From Psychrobacter sp. (GTDB lineage Bacteria; Pseudomonadota; Gammaproteobacteria; Pseudomonadales; Moraxellaceae): a stretch of 32,289 bases of DNA. Location of the stretch: contig JAGLBE010000027.1 in assembly GCA_018260445.1 (NCBI GenBank), positions 1-32,289 of the forward strand, written 5' to 3'. The translations under genes were made by a program, and so were the position numbers. Below the pieces are notes generated by a model, which was not told the DNA's origin, made no database searches, and saw nothing but the letters and a program-made list of their open reading frames with translations. Shown here piece after piece: positions 18,493 to 27,139 of the stretch (its first letter is position 1; every line of letters starts with the position of its first letter).

Positions 18493-19581
18493 ATGAAAGA
18501 CTCGTTACGACAACGCTTAGACCAAATGGTAGACCGCTTAGAGGAAGTCACCGCTTTATTGTCCGACCCCGACACCATTAGCGATAATGATAAGTTTCGT
18601 GCCTTATCTATTGAATATGGCGAGCTTGGCGATATTACCACGCTATGGAAACGCTACTTGCAAGCCGAAGCCGACCAAGCCGAAGCTGAAGAGATGCTTG
18701 CAGACAGCTTTGATGCCGACATGAAAGCCATGATGCAAGAGGAAATTGACAGCGCCCGCCAAGCCATCAGCGACATGGAAGAAGCGCTCAATGTCATGAT
18801 GTTGCCCAGTGACCCCAATGACAAAGTGCCTGCCTTTTTAGAGATTAGAGCGGGCACCGGCGGCGATGAGGCATCGATATTTTCGGGCGATTTGTTCCGG
18901 ATGTATGAGCGTTATGCCGCTGCCCAAGGCTGGACGATTGAAGTGCTCTCTGCTAATGATGGCGAGCACGGTGGCTATAAAGAAATTATCAGCCGCGTCT
19001 CTGGTACAGGGGTTTATGGGCGCTTAAAATTTGAGTCAGGTGCGCATCGGGTACAGCGCGTGCCCGAAACCGAAAGCCAAGGGCGGGTGCATACCTCGGC
19101 GTGTACGGTAGCGGTGATGCCCGAAGTGGAGATTGATGACACCGTTGACATTAACCCAGCTGATATCCGTTTTGATACCTATCGCTCAAGCGGCGCCGGC
19201 GGCCAGCACGTCAACACCACCGATTCGGCGGTACGCCTAACCCACATTCCGACGGGCACCGTGGCCGAGTGTCAGCAAGAGCGTAGCCAACATAAAAACC
19301 GGGCGCAGGCGATGAAGATGCTAATATCGCGTATCCAGCAGGCTAAAGTGCAAGCCCAAGTCGATACCGCAGACGAGTTGCGCCGCGACTTAATTGGCAG
19401 CGGCGATAGAAGTGAGCGCATTCGCACCTATAACTTTCCGCAAGGGCGGATGACTGACCACCGTATTAACCTAACCTTATACAAACTCGATGCGATTATG
19501 GAAGGCGATTTGGACGAGCTGCTCGATGCGTTGCTACGCGAGCATCAAGCCGATTTAATGGCCAGTATTGGCGGCGAGTAA
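18493..19581 (+). CDS. prfA: Peptide chain release factor 1 (RF1)
   Basis: This 362-residue class I release factor reads UAA and UAG stop codons and triggers peptide hydrolysis on the ribosome. The catalytic GGQ is at residues 236-238, in GAGGQHVNT, followed by the usual [10 protein letters not shown]. The codon-recognition tripeptide of RF1 (PxT) is PET at 191-193, in [10 protein letters not shown]. This identifies RF1 rather than RF2, which has SPF there. The length matches the family (about 360). Unlike in many gammaproteobacteria, hemA and prmC are not adjacent; the next genes are a small lipoprotein and lysS. The frame is intact. Confidence 0.97.
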   Translation: MKDSLRQRLDQMVDRLEEVTALLSDPDTISDNDKFRALSIEYGELGDITTLWKRYLQAEADQAEAEEMLADSFDADMKAMMQEEIDSARQAISDMEEALNVMMLPSDPNDKVPAFLEIRAGTGGDEASIFSGDLFRMYERYAAAQGWTIEVLSANDGEHGGYKEIISRVSGTGVYGRLKFESGAHRVQRVPETESQGRVHTSACTVAVMPEVEIDDTVDINPADIRFDTYRSSGAGGQHVNTTDSAVRLTHIPTGTVAECQQERSQHKNRAQAMKMLISRIQQAKVQAQVDTADELRRDLIGSGDRSERIRTYNFPQGRMTDHRINLTLYKLDAIMEGDLDELLDALLREHQADLMASIGGE

Positions 19582-19698
19582 GAAGGGTTAAGGGTTGTCG
19601 TGCTTATAATGGCTATGATGAATGGTTATAATGCGCTACAAATCGACTGACTATAACCAATCCTAACTAAACTAACCATATATAGCATCGAGACTATC

Positions 19699-20166
19699 AT
19701 GTATCTTGCCCGTAAGTGTTCTATTAAGTCATGTGTTCACTTTGCCATATTAGCCGCCAGCGCAATGGTTTTATCGGCTTGTAACCTAACGGCACCAGCT
19801 GCCAAAGATCCTGTAACAAATGCGAATACGCCAGTAATATCAAAATCGAACCCATTGGATGATTATGACGGTTGTCAAGGCGTACCACCCGCTGCCAATG
19901 TGGAACACGCCTGCCAAAAGCAACATGGTATCATGCAAAAGGCGGGTAGGATGGGCTGTTACCAGTGTATTGTATCTTACAGTGATGCCGGCAAGTCTTG
20001 CCAAGATAGTGCCGATTGCCAAGGCGATTGCCGAGTCAAACCGGATGAATTTTTACCAAACAGCGCTGTTCATAGAACAGGCGTATGCGCTAAAGACAGT
20101 AACCCGTTTGGCTGTTATCAAACTATTAAAAATGGCGTACCACAAAGTGCCTTATGTGTCGATTAA
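19699..20166 (+). CDS. Cysteine-rich lipoprotein, function unknown
   Basis: This 155-residue protein has a lipoprotein signal: basic start, hydrophobic stretch and lipobox VLSAC with lipidated Cys28. After a Pro/Asn/Thr linker, the mature part holds ten further cysteines, with pairs such as GCYQC and the series SC, DC, DC. The even number suggests up to five disulfides in the periplasm or at the outer membrane. I do not recognise the family. It lies between prfA and lysS on the same strand, with 117 and 55 bases of spacing. A TATAAT at 19627-19632, without a clear -35, may serve as its promoter. The ribosome site is weak (GAG about eight bases before the ATG). Confidence 0.75.
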   Translation: MYLARKCSIKSCVHFAILAASAMVLSACNLTAPAAKDPVTNANTPVISKSNPLDDYDGCQGVPPAANVEHACQKQHGIMQKAGRMGCYQCIVSYSDAGKSCQDSADCQGDCRVKPDEFLPNSAVHRTGVCAKDSNPFGCYQTIKNGVPQSALCVD

Positions 20167-20221
20167 TACTATCTCCTTATACACCAGCAAACTTTGATTT
20201 ATCCAATCCTTTGAGAGCCTT

Positions 20222-21775
20222 ATGTCTAAAAATAACACTGCCCCAACACTAGCATCAGTACAAGCATCAGAACCAGCGCAAACGCCAGAAGACGCCAACG
20301 AGCTCATCGCCCAGCGCCAAGCCAAACTCGATGCCATTGTTGCGGCCGGTAGCGTTGCCTACCCCAATACCTTTAAACGAACTCATTATGCGCAAGATTT
20401 GCAAAATCAATTTGAGGGTATCAGTAAGCAAGACATTGAAGACAAAGCAGCCAATGGCGATAAAACCCAAGTCAATATTGCCGGTCGAGTGATGCTCAAT
20501 CGTGGTGCATTTATTGTGATTCAAGACATGACTGGGCGTATTCAGCTGTATGTGGCGCGTAAGGAATTAACTCCCGACACCTTAGCCCTCATAAAATCAT
20601 TAGATTTGGGCGATATTGTGGGTGTATCGGGTTATATCGGCCGCTCCGGCAAGGGCGATTTGTATGTGCATATCGAGCAAATCACCTTGTTAACCAAGTC
20701 ACTGCGCCCCATGCCCAACAAGTTTCATGGCTTGTCGGATACCGAAGCCCGCTATCGCAACCGTCATCTGGATATCATGACCAATGCGGATACCCGCCAT
20801 GCTTTTATGATGCGTAGCCAAGTGATTAGCGGTATCCGCAAATTTATGCTGGGCGAGCGCTTTATGGAAGTCGAAACCCCGATGATGCATCCCATTCCGG
20901 GCGGCGCCGTGGCACGTCCGTTTGTCACCCATCATAATGCACTCGATATGCCGTTGTACCTGCGCATTGCGCCAGAGCTGTATCTTAAGCGTTTGGTGGT
21001 GGGCGGTTTTGAGCGAGTCTTTGAGATTAACCGCAGCTTTCGCAACGAGGGCGTGTCGACCCGCCACAATCCTGAATTCACCATGATTGAGTTTTATCAA
21101 GCCTATGCCGATTATCATGACCTGATGGATTTGACCGAGCGCTTGTTTAATGAGCTGGCAACCGATATTTTAGGCTCAACTGAGCTGACCTATCAAGACG
21201 AGGCGATTAGTCTAAAAGCCCCATTTAAGCGGCAAACGATGAAGGATGCCATTGCCGAATATGCGCCAGGCTTTGATGTCAGCCAAATGGATCATAAAGA
21301 CTACTTGACGCATTATGTCGAGACGACCCTCAAGCAGCAAGTCAAAGCGGGTTTTGGCCTTGGCAAATTGCACACCATTATTTTTGAAGAAACAGCTGAG
21401 CATCAATTGCGCCAACCGACCTTTATTACCGAATATCCAGCTGAGACCTCGCCATTGGCCCGTCGCAATGATAATAACCCAGAGATTACCGATAGGTTTG
21501 AGCTATTTATTGGTGGGCGTGAATTGGCGAATGGCTTTAGCGAATTAAATGACCCTGCCGACCAAGCCGAGCGCTTTCAGGGGCAAGTTGCCGAAAAAGA
21601 TGCCGGCGATGATGAGGCGATGCATTTTGATGCCGATTATATTGAAGCATTGGCGTATGGCCTGCCGCCTACCGCCGGCGAGGGTATCGGTATCGACCGT
21701 TTGGTCATGCTGTTTACTGATGCCGCCAGCATTCGGGATGTGATTTTATTTCCGCATATGCGGGCAAAAGGGTAG
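20222..21775 (+). CDS. lysS: Lysyl-tRNA synthetase, class II
   Basis: This 517-residue enzyme charges tRNA-Lys with lysine. An N-terminal OB-fold anticodon-binding domain (about 60-180, with the [10 protein letters not shown]-type strand) precedes the class II catalytic core. Visible landmarks are [10 protein letters not shown], motif 1 around FMEVETPMM, the [17 protein letters not shown] segment and [13 protein letters not shown]. Motif 2 is [20 protein letters not shown] and motif 3 is [14 protein letters not shown]. The length matches E. coli LysS (505) with a slightly longer N terminus of low complexity. No terminator is apparent behind it; a 9-base tandem repeat starts five bases after the stop codon. 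Confidence 0.97.
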   Translation: MSKNNTAPTLASVQASEPAQTPEDANELIAQRQAKLDAIVAAGSVAYPNTFKRTHYAQDLQNQFEGISKQDIEDKAANGDKTQVNIAGRVMLNRGAFIVIQDMTGRIQLYVARKELTPDTLALIKSLDLGDIVGVSGYIGRSGKGDLYVHIEQITLLTKSLRPMPNKFHGLSDTEARYRNRHLDIMTNADTRHAFMMRSQVISGIRKFMLGERFMEVETPMMHPIPGGAVARPFVTHHNALDMPLYLRIAPELYLKRLVVGGFERVFEINRSFRNEGVSTRHNPEFTMIEFYQAYADYHDLMDLTERLFNELATDILGSTELTYQDEAISLKAPFKRQTMKDAIAEYAPGFDVSQMDHKDYLTHYVETTLKQQVKAGFGLGKLHTIIFEETAEHQLRQPTFITEYPAETSPLARRNDNNPEITDRFELFIGGRELANGFSELNDPADQAERFQGQVAEKDAGDDEAMHFDADYIEALAYGLPPTAGEGIGIDRLVMLFTDAASIRDVILFPHMRAKG

Positions 21776-21780
21776 CATCG

Positions 21781-21834
21781 TATTGTGGGTATTGTGGGTA
21801 TTGTGGGTATTGTGGTTATTATGGGTATTATAGA
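21781..21834 (+). repeat. 9-base tandem repeat (TATTGTGGG, six units) after lysS
   Basis: Three perfect TATTGTGGG units are followed by three increasingly diverged ones (TATTGTGGT, TATTATGGG, TATTATAGA). It occupies the 215-base gap between lysS and the next gene. Nothing else is recognisable in that gap. Confidence 0.9.
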
Positions 21835-21990
21835 AGTTGGTGAGCACGCTCATAGGCAATAAGATGGCGATAACAGAGAAAGGACAGAAAAAAATGCTGC
21901 ATTTTCTTATCAACATCTGTGCAACAAAGTTGAAAAAACGGTATAGTAACTTCAATGACATATCTATCCCAGATTCACTTGCTAGGTTAA

Positions 21991-23439
21991 ATGGCTATTA
22001 TGAAAAATTATTCCGATATCAAAAGCAAACCTCAGTATGCAACGACCACATACCGCAATACCGATGTCACTATGACTGTCTCTAGCGAGCAAGTTGCTAC
22101 TAAGCCGTTAATACATCCTGCCTCTGCCACACAGGCATCACCCCAAATTAAATCCAAAGCTGCGCCAACAAAATCGTCAGCGCCAAGGCCAGCATTTAAT
22201 TGGGATGACATTATTAACCGAACCTTTTTATCGCTTTATGTGCAAAAAGACGATCCCTTGGTGGGCGTGGGTAAGTACGATTATGCGTTTCATATCGGCG
22301 CACAACGTCTTTACATTGTAGTCCATCATGAAAGTATGGACGTCAACACCCTGCAATTGGCGCAAAATAGAATCACGGCTTTAAAGCAACGTGCTGCTAC
22401 AAAGCTTAGTAAGCGGTTTCAGCAAATACGACAAAAAATGGTGGTAGCGCAGCAAGAGGAAGAAGAAGTAGCTACGGCGGAATATTGCGTTGGGCTGACC
22501 GCGCTTAGTGTGTATTTTGAGGATCAAGAATATCCGATAGAGCATGACTATAGTAGCCAGTTTTTTCAAGAAGAGTGTGTGCTTGATTTAGACGATAACA
22601 GTCAGACGTTGCAGCTATTTAGCTTAGGCGGCATGTTGAGTATCATCAAGTTATTGCAAACCCCAAGCGATTTGTTAACTTTTTTGGATTACCATCGGCC
22701 CATTTTAGTCAACCAGTTGCCTTATGCTAATGAGGTGACGTTAGCGCAGACCTTTTTAACCAGCCCTAAGTTTTTTGAGCGAGCTATTAAGGTGCAAAAG
22801 CAACTGGTAAATATTGGCTTATTGGCAACCATTGAAGAGCGTTTGATGGATGCCACCAAGTCGCAACAAAACGCCAAGCTGCTCGATAAAAAAAGCGAGG
22901 AGGCAGACAGCACCCAACAAGCTGAGCTCATCCAAAAATTGCAGAACTATGCGATTATGTATCAAAAGCTTATTAATGGTTTAGCAAAGCGCCAGCATGA
23001 TTTAGGGCAAACTTTACCGGTTCATCAAGTTCAGCTATTGGTTAACGAGTCCATGTATACTCGGATGAGTATTATTGAAGAGGTAGTCGCTTATGCCGAC
23101 CGCTCCGAGGCGGAGTGTCGCAGCGGTTATCTTTGCCACCAGCATTCGTACAATCATTTTGGTCATCATTATGTCTTGATTGTCTATGGGATTGATAAAG
23201 ACGCCCAATACTCGCGGGAAGCGGTAAAAAACAACTACGAAAATTTGCTCATGGACATTAACAGCCAATTGCAAAAACCGGTTATGAAGGAGTACTTTAT
23301 TCTAGGGTTTGATATGTCAAAGCATGATGGCGAGGGCAATATCACCGTCGAGCTTGACGCCTACCATCAAGCAGGATCGACAATGACCATGATGGAAAGA
23401 CGCCTGTACGAGCGGGTACAAGCGCTTAGCTCGTTGTGA
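21991..23439 (+). CDS. Hypothetical protein, 482 residues, unrecognised
   Basis: I do not recognise this soluble protein. Residues 1-70 are Ser/Thr/Ala/Pro/Lys-rich and probably disordered. A folded region (about 72-165) contains GKYDYAFHIGAQRLYIVVHH and a basic helix. A central part (about 190-260) has the pattern LQLFSLGGML, LLQTPSDLLTFLDYHRP. A charged helical segment (about 280-340, LLDKKSEEAD) may form a coiled coil. The C-terminal part has His- and Tyr-rich HQHSYNHFGHHYVLIVYG and ends near the ERVQAL helix. There is no signal peptide or membrane segment. The start is uncertain: ATG 21991 has AGG only four bases before it, while ATG 22000 gives 479 residues. Codon use and uninterrupted length support a real gene. 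It stands alone between lysS and dnaX. Confidence 0.8.
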   Translation: MAIMKNYSDIKSKPQYATTTYRNTDVTMTVSSEQVATKPLIHPASATQASPQIKSKAAPTKSSAPRPAFNWDDIINRTFLSLYVQKDDPLVGVGKYDYAFHIGAQRLYIVVHHESMDVNTLQLAQNRITALKQRAATKLSKRFQQIRQKMVVAQQEEEEVATAEYCVGLTALSVYFEDQEYPIEHDYSSQFFQEECVLDLDDNSQTLQLFSLGGMLSIIKLLQTPSDLLTFLDYHRPILVNQLPYANEVTLAQTFLTSPKFFERAIKVQKQLVNIGLLATIEERLMDATKSQQNAKLLDKKSEEADSTQQAELIQKLQNYAIMYQKLINGLAKRQHDLGQTLPVHQVQLLVNESMYTRMSIIEEVVAYADRSEAECRSGYLCHQHSYNHFGHHYVLIVYGIDKDAQYSREAVKNNYENLLMDINSQLQKPVMKEYFILGFDMSKHDGEGNITVELDAYHQAGSTMTMMERRLYERVQALSSL

Positions 23440-23561
23440 AAGTTGTAAAAGTTGTCAGGCAGGTTGTGAATGATAGCTTGAGCAACGTTAACTAGGTGTT
23501 AAGCCAAGCGTCTAATAAAACGTCCAATAACACAAAGTTAGGTTATTTTTTACAAAAGGTA

Positions 23562-23585
23562 GTAGGGCCTGTTTGCAAACAGGCC
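23562..23585 (+). repeat. GTAG-headed 20-bp perfect palindrome (REP-like) before dnaX
   Basis: A GTAG tetranucleotide (23562-23565) directly precedes a perfect 20-base palindrome at 23566-23585 (GGCCTGTTTG and its complement). The layout is that of a single REP unit. It is not followed by a T tract, so it is not a typical terminator. It lies 47 bases before the dnaX ATG. Confidence 0.6.
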
Positions 23586-23613
23586 TTGTCGCGTACCTTG
23601 TTCACCTTATATA
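23586..23613 (+). promoter_or_regulatory. Possible dnaX promoter
   Basis: TTGTCG (23586-23591) and TATATA (23608-23613) are spaced by 16 bases and lie directly next to the palindrome. The resulting leader would be only about a dozen bases long, so the call is tentative. Confidence 0.3.
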
Positions 23614-23631
23614 GGTAGTTGGTCCTTCACT

Positions 23632-25947
23632 ATGTCGCAGCAATATCAAGTATTAGCCCGCAAATATCGTCCCAAAAACTTTCATGAATTAGTTGGGCAA
23701 ACGCACGTCTCTAAAGCCCTAATAAACGCCATTGACTACAATCGCCTGCATCATGCCTATCTGTTTACCGGTACACGCGGTGTGGGCAAAACCACGATTG
23801 CCCGTATCTTATCAAAATGTCTCAATTGCGAGACTGGCGTTACCAGCACCCCTTGCGGTGTGTGTAACAGTTGTATGGCCATTGATGCCGGGCGGTTTAT
23901 CGATTTAATTGAGATTGATGCCGCGTCACGCACTAAAGTCGAAGACACCCGAGAATTAATCGATAATGTGCCTTATGCCCCATCGCAAGGCCGATTTAAG
24001 GTGTATCTCATTGACGAGGTACACATGCTATCGACGCATAGTTTTAACGCGCTGCTAAAAACCTTAGAAGAGCCGCCAGCGCATGTAAAGTTTTTGCTGG
24101 CAACCACCGACCCGCAAAAGCTACCGATTACCATTATTAGCCGTTGCCTACAATTTGTGCTGCGCCCCTTGCCGCAGCAAGCCATTAGTGAGCACCTAGC
24201 TGCAATATTGACCAAGGAGAAGGTCAGTTATACCAGCCCTGCGCTATGGCAATTGGCCAATGCCGCCAAAGGCTCGGTACGTGATGCGCTCTCCCTAACC
24301 GACCAAGCCATTGCCTTTGGACAAGGTAGCCTGACCAACGACACCGTGAACGACATGCTAGGCTTGATAGACAGCGCCGATTTAATACGCTTGCTGACCG
24401 ATATCTATCATGGCGATACACCCGCAGTAGCAGCGCATATTGAGAAAATGCGGGCGCAACTGGTCGATGCAGGTAGCATGTTTGATGGTCTGGCCGAGTT
24501 ATTGCACCAGTTGGCGATGCAGCAATTGTTACCCGATATTGCTTTAAATGTGAACGAGCAACAAGCGCAGCAAATTAGCCAATTGGCCAAGCAAATAGGC
24601 GCCGATGTATTGCAGTTGTATTATCAGATTATTATTCAGGGGCGCGAGCAGATCAAGCTGGCTAACACGCCCCTGCAAGCACTTGAGATGAGTTTACTTA
24701 GGTTGTTGGCATTTAGGCCACTTGCGCTACATGAAGTGGTGATACCAGAGGTTCAGGCAAACCGTCGTGGTCTTGATAATGATGGCGACAGAAATAGCGA
24801 TATAGATACAGATGCAGATGCAGATAAGGGTAATCATAGGGGTAGTAGTTACAACAGCAATGACAATTTTGACAGCAATGACAATTTTGACAGCAATAAC
24901 AATTTTGATAGCAATGACAATTTTGATAGCAATGACAATTTTGATAGCAATGACAATTTTGATAGCAACGCTAGCTTTGATAACGCTGAAACGCTTAACG
25001 ATACGTTTGCTGAGCCAATGCCAGGTAGTGATATTGATGCCTCGCTGGCTCCTAACGTGGACGCATCGTCTTATGATGAGCCAGCAAACAGGGTTATAGT
25101 AGACGATGCTATAGCAGCAGACCCTATGATAAAAGAGCGTGTTGAAGAACAGTTTATTGAAGAAGCGGTTGCTATAGAAGCGCCTACAGACCATACGCTT
25201 ATCACCAACAAGCAACAACAAATAACTGCGGCTAAAGAGGTGGTAGCGGGTCACGGCGTAGAACCAAGAGAGCCAAGTTTAGAAGCAAGCGTACAGCCAA
25301 TCGTAGAACCAATTGCAGAGCCAATTTTAGAACCAATCGTAGAACCAATCTTCCAGCCAGTCCCAGAGCCAAGCGTCATAGCAATGATAGAACCAATTGC
25401 AAATAATTCTGATTCGCTACAGACTAACGCGACGCCCATCGACGCAGTGCAGTCCATCGACGCTGTGCACACTACTGAAGCAGTGCCGTCGAGCGAAGCA
25501 GACCCTCGTTTGCTTTTACAATGTCAAGCTGTCGAATTAACAGGGGAGTGGACACCCGAAAAATGGGATTTTTGGCTACAATCCGCCCGCGTTTTGGGCA
25601 AACTGGCGCAAGATGAGCTCGCCTTAGCGCGTCAAGGCATTATGACCGGAAGCATTCGCGGCCATAGTGAATTTAAAGTGGCGTTTAATACCAAAAATAT
25701 GGTGAGTATTTTTGATCAGCTTGCCGAGCACCTAGCCAAACAATTTGGCGCTACCGTCAATATTGCCGTCGATGCGTCACTAGCGGACAGTCAAGCGGCG
25801 CAGTTGCCACAAAATCGGCAAAAAATACGTCAAACCGAAGCCAAAGCACTTGCACAGCACTTATTGTTACAAAGCCCAGTGATGCAAAAATTGACAGCAG
25901 AGGCGCAGGCAACCATCACCACCCTGAAGCTATTGCCGCTCACTTGA
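23632..25947 (+). CDS. dnaX: DNA polymerase III subunit tau/gamma
   Basis: This 771-residue clamp-loader ATPase hydrolyses ATP to load the sliding clamp; the tau tail contacts DnaB and the polymerase core. Walker A GTRGVGKTT is at 47-55. The zinc cysteines are C66, C75, C78 and C81. The DEVHMLS Walker B and the SRC motif (IISRCLQF) follow. Domain III ends near residue 365. The linker (about 370-640) is long, acidic and repetitive: seven SNDNFD units from residue 409, then EPI-type repeats from 556. A conserved tau C-terminal domain (from about 635, EWTPEKWDFWL) follows. The protein is about 130 residues longer than E. coli tau (643) because of this linker. I found no A AAA AAG slippery site, so production of gamma by frameshift is not supported. 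Confidence 0.96.
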   Translation: MSQQYQVLARKYRPKNFHELVGQTHVSKALINAIDYNRLHHAYLFTGTRGVGKTTIARILSKCLNCETGVTSTPCGVCNSCMAIDAGRFIDLIEIDAASRTKVEDTRELIDNVPYAPSQGRFKVYLIDEVHMLSTHSFNALLKTLEEPPAHVKFLLATTDPQKLPITIISRCLQFVLRPLPQQAISEHLAAILTKEKVSYTSPALWQLANAAKGSVRDALSLTDQAIAFGQGSLTNDTVNDMLGLIDSADLIRLLTDIYHGDTPAVAAHIEKMRAQLVDAGSMFDGLAELLHQLAMQQLLPDIALNVNEQQAQQISQLAKQIGADVLQLYYQIIIQGREQIKLANTPLQALEMSLLRLLAFRPLALHEVVIPEVQANRRGLDNDGDRNSDIDTDADADKGNHRGSSYNSNDNFDSNDNFDSNNNFDSNDNFDSNDNFDSNDNFDSNASFDNAETLNDTFAEPMPGSDIDASLAPNVDASSYDEPANRVIVDDAIAADPMIKERVEEQFIEEAVAIEAPTDHTLITNKQQQITAAKEVVAGHGVEPREPSLEASVQPIVEPIAEPILEPIVEPIFQPVPEPSVIAMIEPIANNSDSLQTNATPIDAVQSIDAVHTTEAVPSSEADPRLLLQCQAVELTGEWTPEKWDFWLQSARVLGKLAQDELALARQGIMTGSIRGHSEFKVAFNTKNMVSIFDQLAEHLAKQFGATVNIAVDASLADSQAAQLPQNRQKIRQTEAKALAQHLLLQSPVMQKLTAEAQATITTLKLLPLT
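24856..24981 (+). repeat. 18-base in-frame minisatellite in dnaX, seven units
   Basis: Seven tandem 18-base units encode SNDNFD with small changes (the third reads SNNNFD, the last SNASFD). They encode residues 409-450 in the linker between the clamp-loader part and the tau tail. Confidence 0.95.
25297..25368 (+). repeat. 12-base degenerate repeat in dnaX linker (EPI units)
   Basis: Six tandem 12-base units of the type CCAATCGTAGAA encode PIVE/PIAE/PILE-like tetrapeptides from residue 556. This is the second repeat tract in the same linker. Confidence 0.85.
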
Positions 25948-25996
25948 AAGCAGCACGGACCACATAATTGTCACTATTCTAGATGTACGCTGTTTG

Positions 25997-26019
25997 CCGC
26001 TTTGTCAAGGCGGTTCTTA
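25997..26019 (+). terminator. Possible weak terminator after dnaX
   Basis: A 7-bp hairpin (CCGCTTT with AAGGCGG, one wobble, GTC loop) lies 50 bases behind the dnaX stop codon and is followed by the interrupted T stretch TTCTTAATT. It is weaker than the adhesin terminator. Confidence 0.35.
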
Positions 26020-26128
26020 ATTAGTACCGCAGGCAAAGCATCTGTGTAAATTACGTAGGCTTAACAGCTTTGCAAGCTCATATAAGGTATACTATAGGGC
26101 TACACGACGATAGTTAGGTACTTATAGA

Positions 26129-27031
26129 ATGCTAGATAATTTAAGAGGAATGGCAGTGTTTGCCGGTGTTGTCAGTCATGGTTCTTTTAGTGGCGCAGCA
26201 CGTCAATTGGGTATCACTACCAGTGCAGTGAGTCAACAAATTAGAGCGCTTGAAAAAGAGTTGGGTGTGGTGTTATTGCACCGATCTACCCGTAAGCTGA
26301 GTTTAACCGAAGCTGGCGAAAGCTTTTATGAGGCCGCCAAAGATGTGGTCAGCGCCGCCGAAATGGGGCGTATTAAAGTCAATCAACTGCGTGATGAGCT
26401 GGCAGGTAGTCTACGTATTGCTACCACACCCGAATTGGGTGTTAATCATATTTTGCCGGCGTTATCCACTTGGATGGCGGCGCACGATGATTTAAGTATC
26501 CATTTTTTGGCCGACAACCGCTATATTGATATGATTGATGAGCGGGCGGATATCGCTATTCGGATGAGCCCCAAAATTAAAGACAGCTCGGTGACCAGTT
26601 ATCCGTTAGCGGAAGTCAAACAAATCTTAGTGGCATCGCCGCAATACTTACGGCAGTTCGAAAAAATCACCAAGCCGAAAGACTTAATCGACCATCGCTT
26701 GATTGCTATCGATTTAATGAAAGACCCGATGCAGCTCGACTTTGTAAGTATTGATACCGGCAAAAAAAGCCGAGTCATCGTAGGCTCGCGCTTGCATACC
26801 AATAATGTGTTTTTGGCCATATCCTTGGCAAAATCTGGGCATGGTTTGGTGCGCATTATGGCGCTTGAGATTCAAAAAGAGCTAGACGCGGGCGAGTTGG
26901 TCGAGGTATTACCCGAGTATGCATTACCACAGTTTGTGTTGTATGCAGTGACGTTAGACCGCGACCAGCAGCCTGCTAAAATCACCCGATGTCTTGAAGT
27001 GCTGAAAAAGTACTTTCATGCTGCTGCTTAA
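26129..27031 (+). CDS. LysR-type transcriptional regulator
   Basis: This 300-residue regulator has an N-terminal winged helix-turn-helix (about residues 4-63), including SFSGAARQLGITTSAVSQQI and LEKELGVVLLHRSTRKLSLTEAG. A LysR substrate-binding domain (about 90-295) follows. The IATTPELGVNHILPAL start and IDMIDERADIAIRM segment resemble the CrgA/AaeR-like subgroup. Such regulators usually act as tetramers and respond to a small molecule. The usual divergently transcribed target is absent: dnaX lies upstream and ruvB downstream on the same strand, so the target cannot be guessed. A TATACT at 26088-26093 could be its -10. The ATG has AGG ten bases upstream. Confidence 0.92.
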   Translation: MLDNLRGMAVFAGVVSHGSFSGAARQLGITTSAVSQQIRALEKELGVVLLHRSTRKLSLTEAGESFYEAAKDVVSAAEMGRIKVNQLRDELAGSLRIATTPELGVNHILPALSTWMAAHDDLSIHFLADNRYIDMIDERADIAIRMSPKIKDSSVTSYPLAEVKQILVASPQYLRQFEKITKPKDLIDHRLIAIDLMKDPMQLDFVSIDTGKKSRVIVGSRLHTNNVFLAISLAKSGHGLVRIMALEIQKELDAGELVEVLPEYALPQFVLYAVTLDRDQQPAKITRCLEVLKKYFHAAA

Positions 27032-27050
27032 GCTGTCTTCATTTTGATAC

Positions 27051-27056
27051 TATAAT
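27051..27056 (+). promoter_or_regulatory. Possible ruvB promoter (-10 only)
   Basis: A perfect TATAAT lies 84 bases before the ruvB ATG, just behind the LysR gene, without a recognisable -35. It would produce a leader that contains the hairpin at 27084-27110. Confidence 0.35.
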
Positions 27057-27083
27057 TTTCTTTGTAGGTAAACACCAGGTTGA

Positions 27084-27110
27084 CAAGGCAGCTGATATAA
27101 AGCTGCTTTG
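27084..27110 (+). promoter_or_regulatory. Stem-loop in the ruvB leader
   Basis: A 10-bp stem (27084-27093 with 27101-27110, one G-U pair) encloses a seven-base loop GATATAA. An alternative pairing of AAGGCA (27085-27090) with TGCCTT (27115-27120) is mutually exclusive with it. It ends 29 bases before the ruvB start codon. Function unknown. Confidence 0.45.
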
Positions 27111-27139
27111 CCGATGCCTTTTTAATCATAATAGGCCTT

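Noticed and set aside
21746-21961. A minus-strand open frame coding for His-Asn-Thr repeats behind lysS.
   Set aside because: It is produced by the 9-base DNA repeat, overlaps the end of lysS, and has no sign of a start site.
21837-22085. An 82-codon plus-strand frame before the 482-residue gene.
   Set aside because: It overlaps the better-supported gene in another frame and shows no recognisable feature; a small gene there cannot be excluded.
24856-24981. CRISPR-like array in the dnaX region.
   Set aside because: The 18-base units are adjacent, without spacers, and code in frame for SNDNFD; this is a minisatellite.
25550-25830. Programmed frameshift in dnaX giving gamma.
   Set aside because: Only short A runs such as GAAAAAT and CAAAAAAT are present. 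No A AAA AAG heptamer with a following hairpin was found.
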